The notes below the pieces were generated by a model. It saw only the letters and a program-made list of their open reading frames with translations. It had not been told where the DNA came from and did not search any database. Positions 22,640 through 33,770 of a stretch of 64,000 nucleotides of DNA are shown one piece after another. Location: NCBI GenBank assembly GCA_003116995.1, contig BDSL01000010.1, positions 372,001-436,000 on the forward strand, given 5' to 3'. Position numbers and translations under genes: made by a program. How positions within the stretch are numbered: position 1 is the first letter of the stretch; the number at the start of each line of letters is the position of its first letter. Source of the stretch: Yamagishiella unicocca (lineage: Eukaryota; Chlorophyta; Chlorophyceae; Chlamydomonadales; Volvocaceae).

Positions 22640-25600
22640 CTTTAGCACGCAGCAAGTTATTAGGAGGTAGCCCTAGGCACCTTGCTTGGCTCGCATTCGC
22701 CCTAGCTGCCATAGTTGGACAACGTCGGACGTGCTGACAACATGACCCTATGGCCCGCCAGTGACCGAAATTCTGCTTACTTGTCCTTATTACCATGGGC
22801 AGGTCGCTGTAAATTTTCCTCTTACTGGTTCCTTTCCATTCCTCAGCCTCTTGTGGGCTCCATAACCAATTGCTGCTGCTGCTCAGCTGCTGGACTTACT
22901 ACTACTAGGAATCCTGCTGCTGTGCATGAACGCACTGCTGGAACAAGCGGGCGAGCAACGCACATTTGGGATGGAGTTTAATGCCGTCGGTCAAAATATT
23001 TTAGTCGGGCTCAAAACAAAAAATATGCGGTGCATTCAACTTCGACTGCTGGCCCTTTCACGTGCACGCGGAGACAATCTAGCGAGCATGCGCAAGTAAC
23101 GAGAAACCGTCAACCTAATGGCCGCTGAACCGCATACTTTACGCTTGCATGTAATCCTCTAAAAGGTGAAAATGATCAGCAAGGTTTGGAAGGTAGGGTT
23201 TTTTCCTTATTTGCCCCACGTCCGCCCGTCAGAAGTACGCGCGATCAATTTTTAGTTACTACTCAGACTGTCAACTGGCACTATCATGGTGACCACCCTA
23301 CTAATGGCAGCCATGCAGCTAGCAATTCAGAACCATATAACCTGGCGTTATACTCCGTATGCTATTCTGTGTTCTTTGGATGGTGCAGTGTGGTGTGGTC
23401 TATCGGACAGGGTTGGAACCTGTCGGACCGGCGGTGCAGTCAGTATTTCGCTGCTCCATCCTTCGCTTCGGGTGCGCATCATTCTAGATAAAGCGGCTTC
23501 ATTTCGTGACGTAGTTTCGCGCTTTGTGTGGAGCGTGAACAAACGACTTACGGTACGTGCGTTCTGATCTGAGGTCCGCGCTCTCGCTACGCCTCATGAG
23601 CTGGGATTCCTTCTTTTGTTATTGACTGTTAAAAAAAGGGTTTCCGTTAGCTATTTGAGAAGGCAAGCTGCGTAACTCATGACGACCCCGCTTCGTAAGT
23701 ACTGCTGATTATTGCGTAACGGACTGCACGCTCCTTCCAACGAATTATGAAATGGAAATCAGTTTGGATGAAGAAAGTAGCAAACTGCCTGATGTGGGGG
23801 GATAATGCTGCGCGTGTCGATGGAAAAGGCAGGGTGGAATTCTCCCCTGGGCGGATTGAAATACGAGCAAAGCGGGCCGTCCTGCGCCGCGCTGGGGCCG
23901 CCGGTCCTTGGTTGCTACGTAGTCCGCTCGATAGCAATGTAGCTTTCTGACTGACGTGTTACACTGCGAGCCCTAACGGGCAGGTAAGTATCGTGCTTGA
24001 CTCACTTTATCCCTGCCTACCTTCCAAAAGTCAGACATGGACGCATGTGTGTCCTGTACTGCAAAAGTTCAATATGAATGGCCGAAGCGCCCGCCTGTGG
24101 CCGGAATAGGCTGAGTGACTGACTGATCTTACTTTTCCTGTGTTGTACGACGTGGGCGCCGTGCAATAATGGACCCTACAAATAGCCAAGCACGTTATCA
24201 ATTTCCTTACATAATTTTCTTCACCGCCGAGCCAGCTGTCTACGTCCACCCACACTCGAATTAACTGCTGCTCCTCCTGCTGCTGTTTCGAGCAAGGTCA
24301 CCGGTAACCCAGGTCGTCGTGCATTGCCGCTGCTGCCAGCCATGGGTCGCTCGCAATCATCAACCAAGCCAGTGGTTCTGCTGCTGCTGTGCTTTGCGGT
24401 TACTTCTATGATCCTCGTCGCTGAGGCCGGCAGGCCCGACCCAGGTGAGCGAGTGCGATTGAACTGCTGCCTCTGGAACCACTCATCATTGTCTTTCTTG
24501 GGTCCCTGTAACGTTCCCATACAAACAATTCGTTATTGTCAACATAATGTTGTTACAGTGCACCGTTCACTGCACAATGCAGCGGCCGGCTTGCCAATAG
24601 CTTTTGTAGGTTGCTCCATACATGCACCTAATGTACAGTTACCCGCCAAGGAAGCTGCCCTGCTTGCTAGCTACCTTCCATCAGTCCTTGTGTCATCGCT
24701 TCCTTCTCTGTTTGAACATCGTTACAGTTTGTAAAGTATAACCTGTAGCCTGCCATCTATGCATCCGTTGTCTCCATTCTGGTACAGCGAGCCCTATCGC
24801 ACCTCACGCCGCAAACAACATGTTTATCTGCAGTCTGTGTAGATATTAACCTGCACTCTCACCCACGCAGGCGCGAGCCCGTGCGACATCAACCCCTGCG
24901 GCGACTTGGCGACCTGCGTGGTCACCGAAGCGACCGGCAAGGGCTCCAAGGGTTTCACCTGCACCTGCCCGCCCGACTACGTCCTGCGCGGCAAGAACTG
25001 CCAAGGTAAGCGGGCGCGTGTGGTAGTGCAGTAAATAAGTAAATGATTCCGCAACCATGGGTTCAGATACACATGTGCGCTGCTCGCTGCTGTGGCCCCT
25101 CCCCCGATAGGGGTGTTATTTCAAACAGCAGCTGGCATGTAGTTCCATAGCTCGCACTGATAATATTTAGGAAGCAACAGCGGGTCTAATCGCTCTTGCA
25201 ATCGATCGGTCGATTGGTGAATTTGTTCCCGAGGTTTTACTACGGGGGAGAACGGGGGGAGACCGTTATGCTGATGCTTTATGTCTAGCCTGTCCGCTGC
25301 TGTTGCTGCTGCCTTAAAGGATCACTTTGTAGTTGGCTGGGAAAGCTCCTGTTGACGTCGATAATTTTCACGCATGCTTACTTGCAGCGTCCGTGGCCGA
25401 TGTTGTATGGCCATCCATGCAGCTACCTGCTCCTCATAACGACCTATGCCCCGCCCCATCCCGCCGCTCTCCGCCCCGCCCCCTTGCTTCATCAGCGGCA
25501 AAGTCGCCTCCGCCGCCTGCCTCGCCGTCGGAGCCCTACGAGCCTCCGTCGCCGGCCTCTCCCCCGCCTACGTACGCCTAAGCAGCGAGCATACACATGA

Positions 25601-25860
25601 ACAACAGTGGCTTGGGTGAAGCAGTGATGGATGAGCATGCATGTCTACTGAGACGTGGACATGTCTGCCTGGTGGTGATGAATGAACCTAGCACGTATGA
25701 TGCGGCTGCATGCATATACATGCTGTATCTCCAACAATCGATCCGTTCGCGCCCCGCGACCTACCGTGCCTAGAGATAGGGCTCGCTGTTGTAAACGTCT
25801 GCCGGTTGTCAATCGCCGGACCGTTGTCAATTCATATTCACCCCTGTGCGAGAAGGGGCA
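22640..25860 (+). repeat. Duplicated unit, copy A
   Basis: This about 3.2-kb block corresponds, with insertions and substitutions, to 30700-33770 (copy B). Both contain an upstream segment (gctgtaaatttt, gcatgaacgcactgctg, ctgaaccgcatactttacgc), a shared stretch around gccgaagcgcccgcctgtgg, and then the EGF gene. Similarity continues past the stop codons through aacaacagtggcttgggtga. Confidence 0.85.
24342..25581 (+). CDS. Small secreted EGF-domain protein with Pro-rich tail, copy A
   Basis: Three exons, 24342-24444, 24871-25005 and 25388-25581, join in phase to give 143 aa. Residues 1-29 are a signal peptide (hydrophobic core VVLLLLCFAVTSMILVA, likely cut after AEAG). Exon 2 alone encodes one EGF-like module with six cysteines in the standard spacing, including CGDLATCVV, the FTCTC pair and LRGKNC. 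Exon 3 encodes a Ser/Pro tail with hydroxyproline-type motifs (SPPPPASPSEPYEPPSPASP) ending PPPTYA. It is paralogous to the gene at 32268. The protein is predicted to be secreted, perhaps to the cell wall; the partner is unknown. A green-algal TGTAA poly(A) signal lies at about 25789. The exon 3 acceptor is the least certain splice site. Confidence 0.75.
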
Positions 25861-25892
25861 AATCAGATAGGGTAGCCGCCTCAACTGATAGG

Positions 25893-25912
25893 CTAGCAGG
25901 GGCCCCTGCTAG
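25893..25912. repeat. Perfect 20-bp palindrome in a CTGCTAGG-rich segment
   Basis: The sequence ctagcaggggcccctgctag is its own reverse complement with no spacer. It sits in a stretch (about 25870-26040) in which ctgctagg, gctaggc and ctagcagg words recur on both strands. A similar word-rich stretch occurs at 30475-30710, just before copy B. Confidence 0.9.
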
Positions 25913-26589
25913 GCCCCGTTTGCCTGCTACGTAGGGCTGCCGGCGCCTGCTCGGGGCACGCTAGGCCGCGGCTAGGGATCTGCTACGGCGCCGCTAGCTA
26001 GCCTGAGTGCTAGGCTGCTAGACCTGTCAGCTAAGGGCGATAAGTGCTACGTATTTTTGTATTTTTGCTAAGCCGAGAGCCGCGCGCAACCATTCATATG
26101 TAATAAATGCAATCGCTTCTTCGCTCGCTGGCCTCGAAACGGGTTACCAAGCTGCATCCTGCAGATGCAGCGTCAGAGACTGTCAGGAGAAGAGGAGCGA
26201 GTTGTTGCTGCGTCGCGTCGCGTCGCCGGGAATAATTATAGGCGGCTAGAAGGCTGCAGAAGGGATATTGTCTATATCATAGAAGTTAATATCAATGACC
26301 ATGTTTCTTAGCATTCATTGCTGGCTGTGTGACAAGAAGCTAAAGTGCTCGTACAGCTCAAAAACGTTCGTGCATGCTTATGCGCACCTGCCTTGCCACG
26401 CCCGCGGTCTGTGTCTGTTCGGCGCCGCCGACACGGTCACATGTCCCGGCCACCACATCAAAGCCGTTCGTCCGATCGATGGATATGTTGTTTGAGGCGG
26501 TGTCGATAGACACCGATCGACAGGATACTGAAAGGAGGGATCGCTATCCTCCCATCCAGCTGCTCACTCTGCTTTCCCCACGCCCACTG

Positions 26590-26822
26590 CAATCAATGAT
26601 CGCCATCAGTCCTTCCCTCCTTCCCTCGCTGCCTCCCTCCCTCGCTGCCTCCCTCATCGCTCCCTCCCTTCTCGCTGCCTCCCTCCCTCGCTGCCTCCCT
26701 CCCTCGCTGCCTCCCTCCCTCGCTGCCTCCCTCCTCGCTGCCTCCCTCCCTCCTCGCTGCCTCCCTCCCTCCTCGCTCCCTCCCTCCCTCGCTGCCTCCC
26801 TCCCTCGCTGCCTCCTTCCCGC
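26590..26822 (+). repeat. Pyrimidine-rich (ctccctccctcgctgc)n array
   Basis: Some 230 bases of repeated ctccctccctcgctgc units with small length changes; long frames in all readings here are artefacts of the repeat. Confidence 0.9.
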
Positions 26823-27395
26823 AGATGGACCCAGGCCGACCTTGCAGAGCGACAGCAGCATATCGGGCGGGACACCCTCTTCCCCTCCAGTCATGATGAT
26901 CGGACAGCTGTCTGTCCCACCGACACACAGCTGCTGCCATCCGTGCTGGGGGCCGCCATGGTCGCCATGTGGAGTCGCCTAGTGTGTTCCACATACAGTG
27001 CACTGGGGACGCTGGGCGGCTGACAAGTTCCGTGTTGTCCCTGCCGCCGACCTGCAGGGCAGGGCCCGAGATAGCAGGCACGACTGCGGCACCTTGCGTA
27101 TAAACTGAGAATCGCCATAGAGCCCGCAGCGGCATAGTAACCTGGGGGCCCCGCTACGTCTGCCCAGCCGCGTCGCCGTGCATCTTCCTGAACACCAAGG
27201 CCGCCAGCAGCTGGGCCGGCAAAGCGGCAAATGCCAACGCGTACCCGCCTGGAGAGTGGTGACGCGTACCCACCTGGAGAATGCGCCTGCCCCGACTTCG
27301 TCGCCAATGGTGCCGACATTATTGTGGCACGCGTGGAGCAGGCAGGCGGTGGCGGCGTCGGCGTGTACACTCGTCGTGTCAACTCGGGCTAGGTG
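26823..27395 (+). pseudogene. Unidentified decayed coding region
   Basis: Two protein-like stretches occur. A frame after an acceptor-like cag at 26824 reads WTQADLAERQQHIGRDT ... AAMVAMWSRLV. Further on, 27150-27240 reads SPCIFLNTKAASSWAGKAAN and continues AYPPGE before a stop. A 25-base direct duplication (gcgtacccrcctggaga at about 27239 and 27264) shifts the frame. After the second copy the reading resumes as ECACPDFVANGADIIVARVE and ends VYTRRVNSG plus stop at about 27391. Either the duplication hides an intron or the gene is broken. I do not recognise the family. Confidence 0.4.
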
Positions 27396-28430
27396 TTGGT
27401 GCCCCTCGCGCGCACCCCTTGCCAAAGGAGACGCGGGAGGAGGAAGGCCGCGAGCCGCAGGGGGCAAGCTGCAAGGCGAAAAGTTGTGGGCATGCATAGT
27501 ACAGGTCCCTCGCCCGGTCCCAACCATGCGGCCCTAACCGCATACCTGCGATGAGGAGGGGTGCGTCAATCAGCTTTTTGCGGTGTGAGCGCAGCAGCCA
27601 GATAACAGCAAGGGGTACGCGCCAAGGGGGACAGGCGGGCCCACAGGTTACTGGCGCATTCTGAGGAGGTGCCGGGGCCTGGTGTTGCACGGGAGGTGGC
27701 TGTGGAGGCCACAAGCATTCGGGGGGTGAAGGCAGGGTCGGGGCGGTGAGTGCATGGGTGAGCGAGTGGGGAGAGCCGATTAGGTAGTGTGATGTTGACA
27801 GGAGGTCTTCGGGGGTTGATGACGCAACACATTGGTGTATTGTAACTCACCAGGCAGGCGCATTCGCACAAGGAAAGGGGCCTTCCCCCCCTCCACCCCG
27901 CCTAAAACGTGGCAGGACAAGCTCTTTTCGACAAACGCGTCCTCGCCGACACGCATGGCGGCCCGCTAAGCAAGACCCAATATAGCAGTTACCTGCTGCC
28001 GCGCTGCTCTTCGTGGGCACCAAGCTGTACATGACCGATGGTGTCGCCTGCCGACTGCCTGACTGTGAAGACGCGCCGCGCCGCGCCTTTCAATGGGAAG
28101 GCGTTTGAATGTTTGAATGCCGCTGCTGGCTGCGGCAATGCCGGTCTGGGTGGCGAAGCCGTGGAGGTACGAAAGACCGGCCCCACGCTCGCGGCCGGGC
28201 TGGCTGTCATAATATTGGCGGCGAGGATGCCGGTCGCTCATAGCTGTTGAGAGCACATCCTGTGTTCCTAATGCACCGTGGGTGGCACCATGGTCGCTAA
28301 TAAGAGGATCACAATCGGACTTTCTACGTTCCTGCATAGCGAGCGGGTCCCAGCTGATGCCTGACGTGGTGTCAGACACCTTATACTGTTTCCGGAGACT
28401 GTTTGGATAGTTTAGTTGCATTGCTACTTT

Positions 28431-29010
28431 GCTTCGTACAAATTTACACTTTTCCAACCCACGTTTGCACCTCCTTTGGAACATTTTACACCTCTACCAT
28501 GCCTCAACTTCTTATAAATTTCATCTAGGCAGTCAATTGACTGCATAACCCACTGCCGGTAAAAATTTCCATCGCGCTCCATGTCCTCCTTTTTAATGAT
28601 GTGGATGCTGTGGAAGGGTTTTATTTTGGCTAAAGTGAAAAAGTGAAGGATGCAAGGGACGCTGAAGACAACAATGGGCAGAGACACGGATCACAGAGGA
28701 AGTCGTTCACTGACTTGGTTTCGGGCATGCTCGGGCGCCGGTTTCGGACCCTGACATGCAGCGGTGTGCCGAACGGGCTGTTCTTGAAGCACCTCGCAAT
28801 GCGTTCGTTGCTCAGACCTTGTTGACAAGGACACCCGCCCCGCAAGCTACCAATTTCACCGCGGCTACGGCTTGACGCGGAGCGAGGGGACAGCGGCGAC
28901 GATGACGGCGGCGGCCTGGACAGATGCGGCCTCGAAGGCGTAGGATGAACGAGGCGATGGCATGTCGCAGCAAAGCAGCTGCTGATGGCGCCGTTGCCGT
29001 CGCGTGGCAT
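28431..29010 (-). CDS. Hypothetical protein, two-exon candidate
   Basis: On the minus strand a frame from about 29010 reads through a low-complexity Ser/Pro start into a protein-like stretch (LSNERIARCFKNSPFGTPLH, SMPETKSVNDFLCDP). A second frame after an acceptor at about 28633 continues KIKPFHSIHIIKKEDMERDG, FYRQWVMQSIDCLDEIYKKL and ends VGWKSVNLYEAK plus stop near 28431. An intron (donor gtctct at about 28693) would join them in phase. The second part is AT-richer and Lys/Ile-richer than the neighbouring genes, which hints at a mobile-element or transferred origin. No domain is recognised. Confidence 0.35.
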
Positions 29011-29446
29011 GGAGTGCCATGGCAGCGGCGGCGGCAGTCTTGACAGCGGCGTAGGATAGACGCGACCTTACGCCGTGCACCGGTCACACCTCCCATAGGG
29101 GAGTGCTTTGGTTGGGGGCACGTGGGGCGCACATACTACGCCTAACATGTCTCGTTATGCCTTCGCCCAGGCACTGTGCTACTCGATATGTGTTAGGCGC
29201 ACTGTCGTGGCTAGTGATCCACTTACAGACACCGAGCACAGTTGCCGTTACGCAGGACCACCGTCAAGAGACCACAACGCAGCTGGTAGCTCTGGGCCGC
29301 AGCACACGGTCTACAAGCACCACAGGGCTTGCTGCCCTCGTGGATGGGCTCCGCTTCCCAGCAGGCGACCCCTGTCGCCAAGGGGTCTGGCGATGTCGGC
29401 GCTCCCCCGCTGCCGAAGTACCCGCCGCACCTCGCTGGGGACCAGC

Positions 29447-29510
29447 AGCGTGCGACGACGCCAGCGTGCGACGACGCCAGCGTGCGACGACGCCAGCGTG
29501 CGACGACGCC
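29447..29510. repeat. 16-bp tandem repeat, four units
   Basis: Four near-perfect copies of agcgtgcgacgacgcc start at 29447, 29463, 29479 and 29495. No gene is supported around it. Confidence 0.9.
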
Positions 29511-29519
29511 ACCACCGAT

Positions 29520-30470
29520 AGGCGTCGGTCAGAAGCCCTCGCCCCCCACACAGGGGCCCTCGTCCACCACGGGGGTCGCTCTCCATCGTCAAGGGCTGCT
29601 GGGTCCGAAGCATCCCGTTGCCCAGGGCCACAATGGAGGCTGGTTATTGTCTCGCAACAGTGGTACACGGCGGTGCGAATTCGTCGGGGGGTACTACGTA
29701 CCAGCGTGATAATCTGGTTACGATGGGTTCACGACAAGGGGGCCGGTGCATCGCCCGAAGGCCATGTCAGTGCCCCTCAAAACCAACGTGCTGCACAACA
29801 GCATCGCATCACGCACGTGCCACCAGCGTGCACGCACATGATATGTGTGCTCGTCCTGCCGATGAATTAATGTGGCTTGCGTCGAAGTGGATGTCACAGA
29901 TGGCGGTGTCGCTAGAAATAAGCTACGTTAACAAGCTGCTGTAGGTGCCCTTTTTCGATCACGCGCCTGGCCGCGTCTTTGTGTGTGCTCCAATAAGCAG
30001 TGATATAGGAAGCCGTGTGTAAAATTAACCCGCGGGATGTGCAGATGCTAACCGATTTGCGTTGCTTGGTGTTGAGGATGGATATGCGTTTGTGTGTATA
30101 GCTTATGAGCGCACATATCGTATATAGGCCTTGCTGCTGGAGAAGCGTTTATATCTACAGCTGAAGCGCATTCCTGTAAGGTTGCCTTTGTGTGTTACAG
30201 GTCTTGCAGTACTTGTGGTTTGGGGTGACATTTTTGCTGCATTGCCTCCCCCAACCCGGTCCGCGTCTTGCACAATCGCGCGTGATGGCTTGAGTAGTTG
30301 TGGCAAAGCTGATCATGCCTCTGTCCAACATAGTACAGGACCATGTATGCGACCAACGCACGTAAGCAAGCATCTTTGCTTCCAGACAGAGAAAATTCTG
30401 CCGCAACAGTCCGGCACGCACCCAGCTGTCCAGATATTTAGCATATCAGCCGTCGGTCACATGCCTAGCA
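29520..30470. other. Intergenic, no gene recognised
   Basis: Open frames on both strands lack recognisable motifs. The region lies between the two EGF-gene units. Confidence 0.4.
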
Positions 30471-30699
30471 TCCTTATTTGCAGCCTAGCAGGAGCCTAGC
30501 AAGGGAATATCAGAAGACCTGCAGCCAGGCCAGCAGCCAGGCCAGCAACATCGTGGCAGATGACCGCGAGGATGAGGACGGATATATATCATGCGTCTTC
30601 CCTGCTAGGTAGCAGGCGCCTGCTAGGTTTATCTTTGGTAGGTATCTGCTAGGCTGTCTGATAGGGCTTTTTGATAGCCTAGCACCCTCGTATCTGATA

Positions 30700-33600
30700 A
30701 CCCCGGTCGCCCATACGTAGGGTTGTCCTTACTACTACGGGCATGTCGCTGTAAATTTCCCTCTTACCGCCGGATCCTTTCCACTTCTCATGGATGGGCT
30801 CCACGACCAATTGCTTCTACTGCTCAGCTACTGGACTTCCTATTACCTCAAGAGTTGAGCTATCAGGAGGCCTGTTGTGCATGAACGCACTGCTGCAACA
30901 AGCGGGCAAGCAACGAACTCGCTCACATTTGGGATGCGTTTTTAGCACCGTTGGTCAAGCAGTTCAGTCGGGCTTAAAGCAGAAAGAATGCGCCCCTTCC
31001 ACGTGCTAGCGAGCATGCGCAATCCTTCGCAATCAACGAGAAACCGTCAACCTGATGGTCGCTGAACCGCATACTTTATGCTTGCACGTAATCCTCTAAT
31101 TGGTAAAAGCGAATCGTTTTTGCGTTACTCGCCTGATGTCCGCCCGACTGAAGTACGCACGATTCATTTTATCGTTTCTCAGGCTGTCAACAGGCACTAT
31201 AATGGTGACCACCGTGCTAATGGCAGCCATGCAGCTAGCAACGCAGTATTATGTAATCTGGCACTACCTTTATTATGTTATTCTGTGTTCCTTGGATGGT
31301 GCAGTATGATACGGGCTGTCGGACAAGGTTGACAGGGTCAGACCGGCGGCGCAGTTCAGTACTTCGCTGCTCCATCCTTCACTTCGGGTGCGCATTATTA
31401 CAGTTTCATTCCGGTGACATGGTTCCGCTGTTCGTTTGGAGAGCAAACGACATAGGTTCCGAAATGGGATCCGCTCGCCCGCTACGTCTCACTAGCCGGA
31501 TTCCTTCCTTTGATTATTTTTTTGCGCTTACTATCAACAACAGCTTGATTAATTTGGGTCGGCAAGTTGCTTAGTTTGGTCCTTCACGACCCCGCTTCAT
31601 CAGTACGGTTGCTGCCGGTCATTGTAGCGTAATGGGACTAATGGGACTGCCCGCTCCTTTCGACGGATTACAAGCAAAACAAAACATGGTGTAGAAATAA
31701 AATTAGATGAACAAAGTAGCAAACATGTATGCTGCTGCGCGGATGGAAACGAGAGATGCATGCAGAGCAGTGCAGAGCAGGCCGCCCTGCGTGGCCCTGC
31801 GCCGCGCTGGCGCCGCTGGTCTTTGGTTATTACGTAGTCTACTCGATAGCAAAGGTGTTTTCTTACTGGCGTTACACTGCGAGCCCTGATCGGAAGGTAG
31901 GTACCGTGCTTGACACACTTCATCCCTACTTCCAAGAGTCAGACATTCATGGGCGCATACCGTACAAGTTCGATATGAATGGCCGAAGCGCCCGCCTGTG
32001 GCCGGATGACTGACTGGCCTTACTCTTCCCGCGTTGTACAAGGTCGTACGACGTCCGTGCCGTGCAATTGTGACCCTACAAATAGCCAAGCACGTTCCTT
32101 ACATACCATAGTAATCGGAACTGTGTTTCTTCACAGCCGTGTCAGTTGCCTGCGTCCATCCTCAATTGAGTCAATTGCTGCTCCTGCTGCTGCTGCCTCG
32201 AGCGGGGTCACCGACAACCCAGGTCGTCCAGCAGTCAGACGTGCGTGCATTGCCGCCGCTGCCAGCCATGGGTCGCTTGCAATCATCAACCAGGCCAGCG
32301 GTTCTGCTGCTGCTGTGCATTGCGGTTACTTCTATGATCCTCGTCGCTGAGGCCGGCCGACCCGACCCAGGTAAGCGAGTGCGATTGAACTGCTGCTGCT
32401 GTAACCATTCATACTTGTGCTTCTTGGGTCCTTGTAACGTTCCCAGACGAACGTTATAAATAGTAAACGGTTGCTGTGTACCGTCTACTATACAATGCAG
32501 TGGCCGGCTTGCCAACAGCTTTTGGAGGTTGCTCCATTCACGCACTTAATGCTTAGTTACCAGCCAAGGAAGGTCCCCTGCCTGCTAGGTTGCTTCCAGC
32601 AATCCAACCGTCATCACTTCCTTCTTTGTTTGCAACATCCTTACAGTCGACAAAGTCCTACATATAGCCTGTCCATCCATCCGTTGTCTCCATTCTGGAA
32701 ACCGCGCCCTATCGCACCTCACGCCACAAACAAGCAACATGCGTCTCTGCAGTCCAATTGATTTGCCTTGCTACTCTCAAAAGGCGTTGTGTTGATGCGC
32801 ATGCGGGCCGCGCACTGAACCACAAACCGCAGTCCGCCCACGGATAGTATTTTACAAATACGTCTCGCGAAGTAACCCAATAAAATGCGCGGACTATGTA
32901 TTAACCTGCACTCTCGTCCACGCAGGCGCGAGCCCGTGCGACAGCAGCCCCTGCGGCGACTTGGCGACCTGCGTGGTCACCGAAGCGACCGGCAAGGGCC
33001 CCAAGGGTTTCACCTGCACCTGCCCGCCCGACTACGTCCTGCGCGGCAAGAACTGCCAAGGTAAGCCGTATGTCCATGTACGACCCCGCCAGCGCATCTA
33101 TCTGCTCCTCGTCGCGATTCAGGGTTCAGGGGAATAGTTCGGTCTGCCCCCAACCCCCTCCCCATGCGTGTCTGTACGGCCGAGCCGCTGCTAGCTTAAG
33201 AGTCCAGAACAGAGTTTTCTAGGATAAGCAACTAAGCACTAAGTGGTTCGGTCCTAGTTCTGCGACCTGTAAACCTGGTGATGCTATTGCTTGGGTGACC
33301 CATTCTCAACTTAGGACAGAATCTCGACACTCCTCGTAACGACCTATGCCCCGCCCCATCCCGCCGCTATCCGCCCCGCTCCCTCGCTTCATCAGTGGCA
33401 AAGTCGCCTCCGCCGCCTGCCTCGCCGCCGTCGCCCTACGAGCCTCCGTCGCCGGCCTCTCCCCCGCCTACGTACGCCTAAGCAGCGAGCATACACATGA
33501 ACAACAGTGGCTTGGGTGAAGCGATATGCACTTAGCGTAGCGTAGCAGTGATGGATGAGCATGCAAGTCTATCGGGTCGTGGACCTGTCAGTGTGTATGT

Positions 33601-33770
33601 CTGCCTGGTGATGATGTATCAACGTAGCACGCACGTGTAATATGCATGGCTGCATGGGGATCCATGCTGTAGCTCCAACAACTGATCCGTTCGTGCCCCA
33701 CGTCCTGTACTGTGCCTAGAGGGCTCGCTATTGTGAACGTCTACCGGGGACGTTGTCGATTCATTATTCA
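30700..33770 (+). repeat. Duplicated unit, copy B
   Basis: Counterpart of 22640-25860. It lacks the minisatellite. Between the upstream block and the EGF gene both units share gccgaagcgcccgcctgtgg (23... and 31983 region), and the exons are far better conserved than the introns and flanks. Confidence 0.85.
32268..33481 (+). CDS. Small secreted EGF-domain protein with Pro-rich tail, copy B
   Basis: Three exons, 32268-32370, 32926-33060 and 33315-33481, join in phase to give 134 aa. The signal peptide differs from copy A at only a few positions (MGRLQSSTRPAVLLLLCIAV). The EGF exon differs by three residues (DSS for DIN, and Pro for Ser in GKGPKG), and all six Cys are kept. The tail again ends SPASPPPTYA, but the first residues of exon 3 are different (GQNLDTPRNDLC versus ASVADVVWPSMQ...), because the acceptor site lies in unrelated sequence. 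The matching phases and conserved Cys argue that both copies are functional rather than one being dead. Function unknown; predicted extracellular. Confidence 0.75.

Noticed and set aside
26374..26982. Ser/Leu/Pro-rich plus-strand frame of 202 codons
   Set aside because: Most of it is the ctccctccctcgctgc repeat array; no domain in the remainder.
22019..30720. CRISPR array candidates (tandem repeats)
   Set aside because: Repeats are degenerate or lack uniform unique spacers, and the genome is clearly eukaryotic nuclear.
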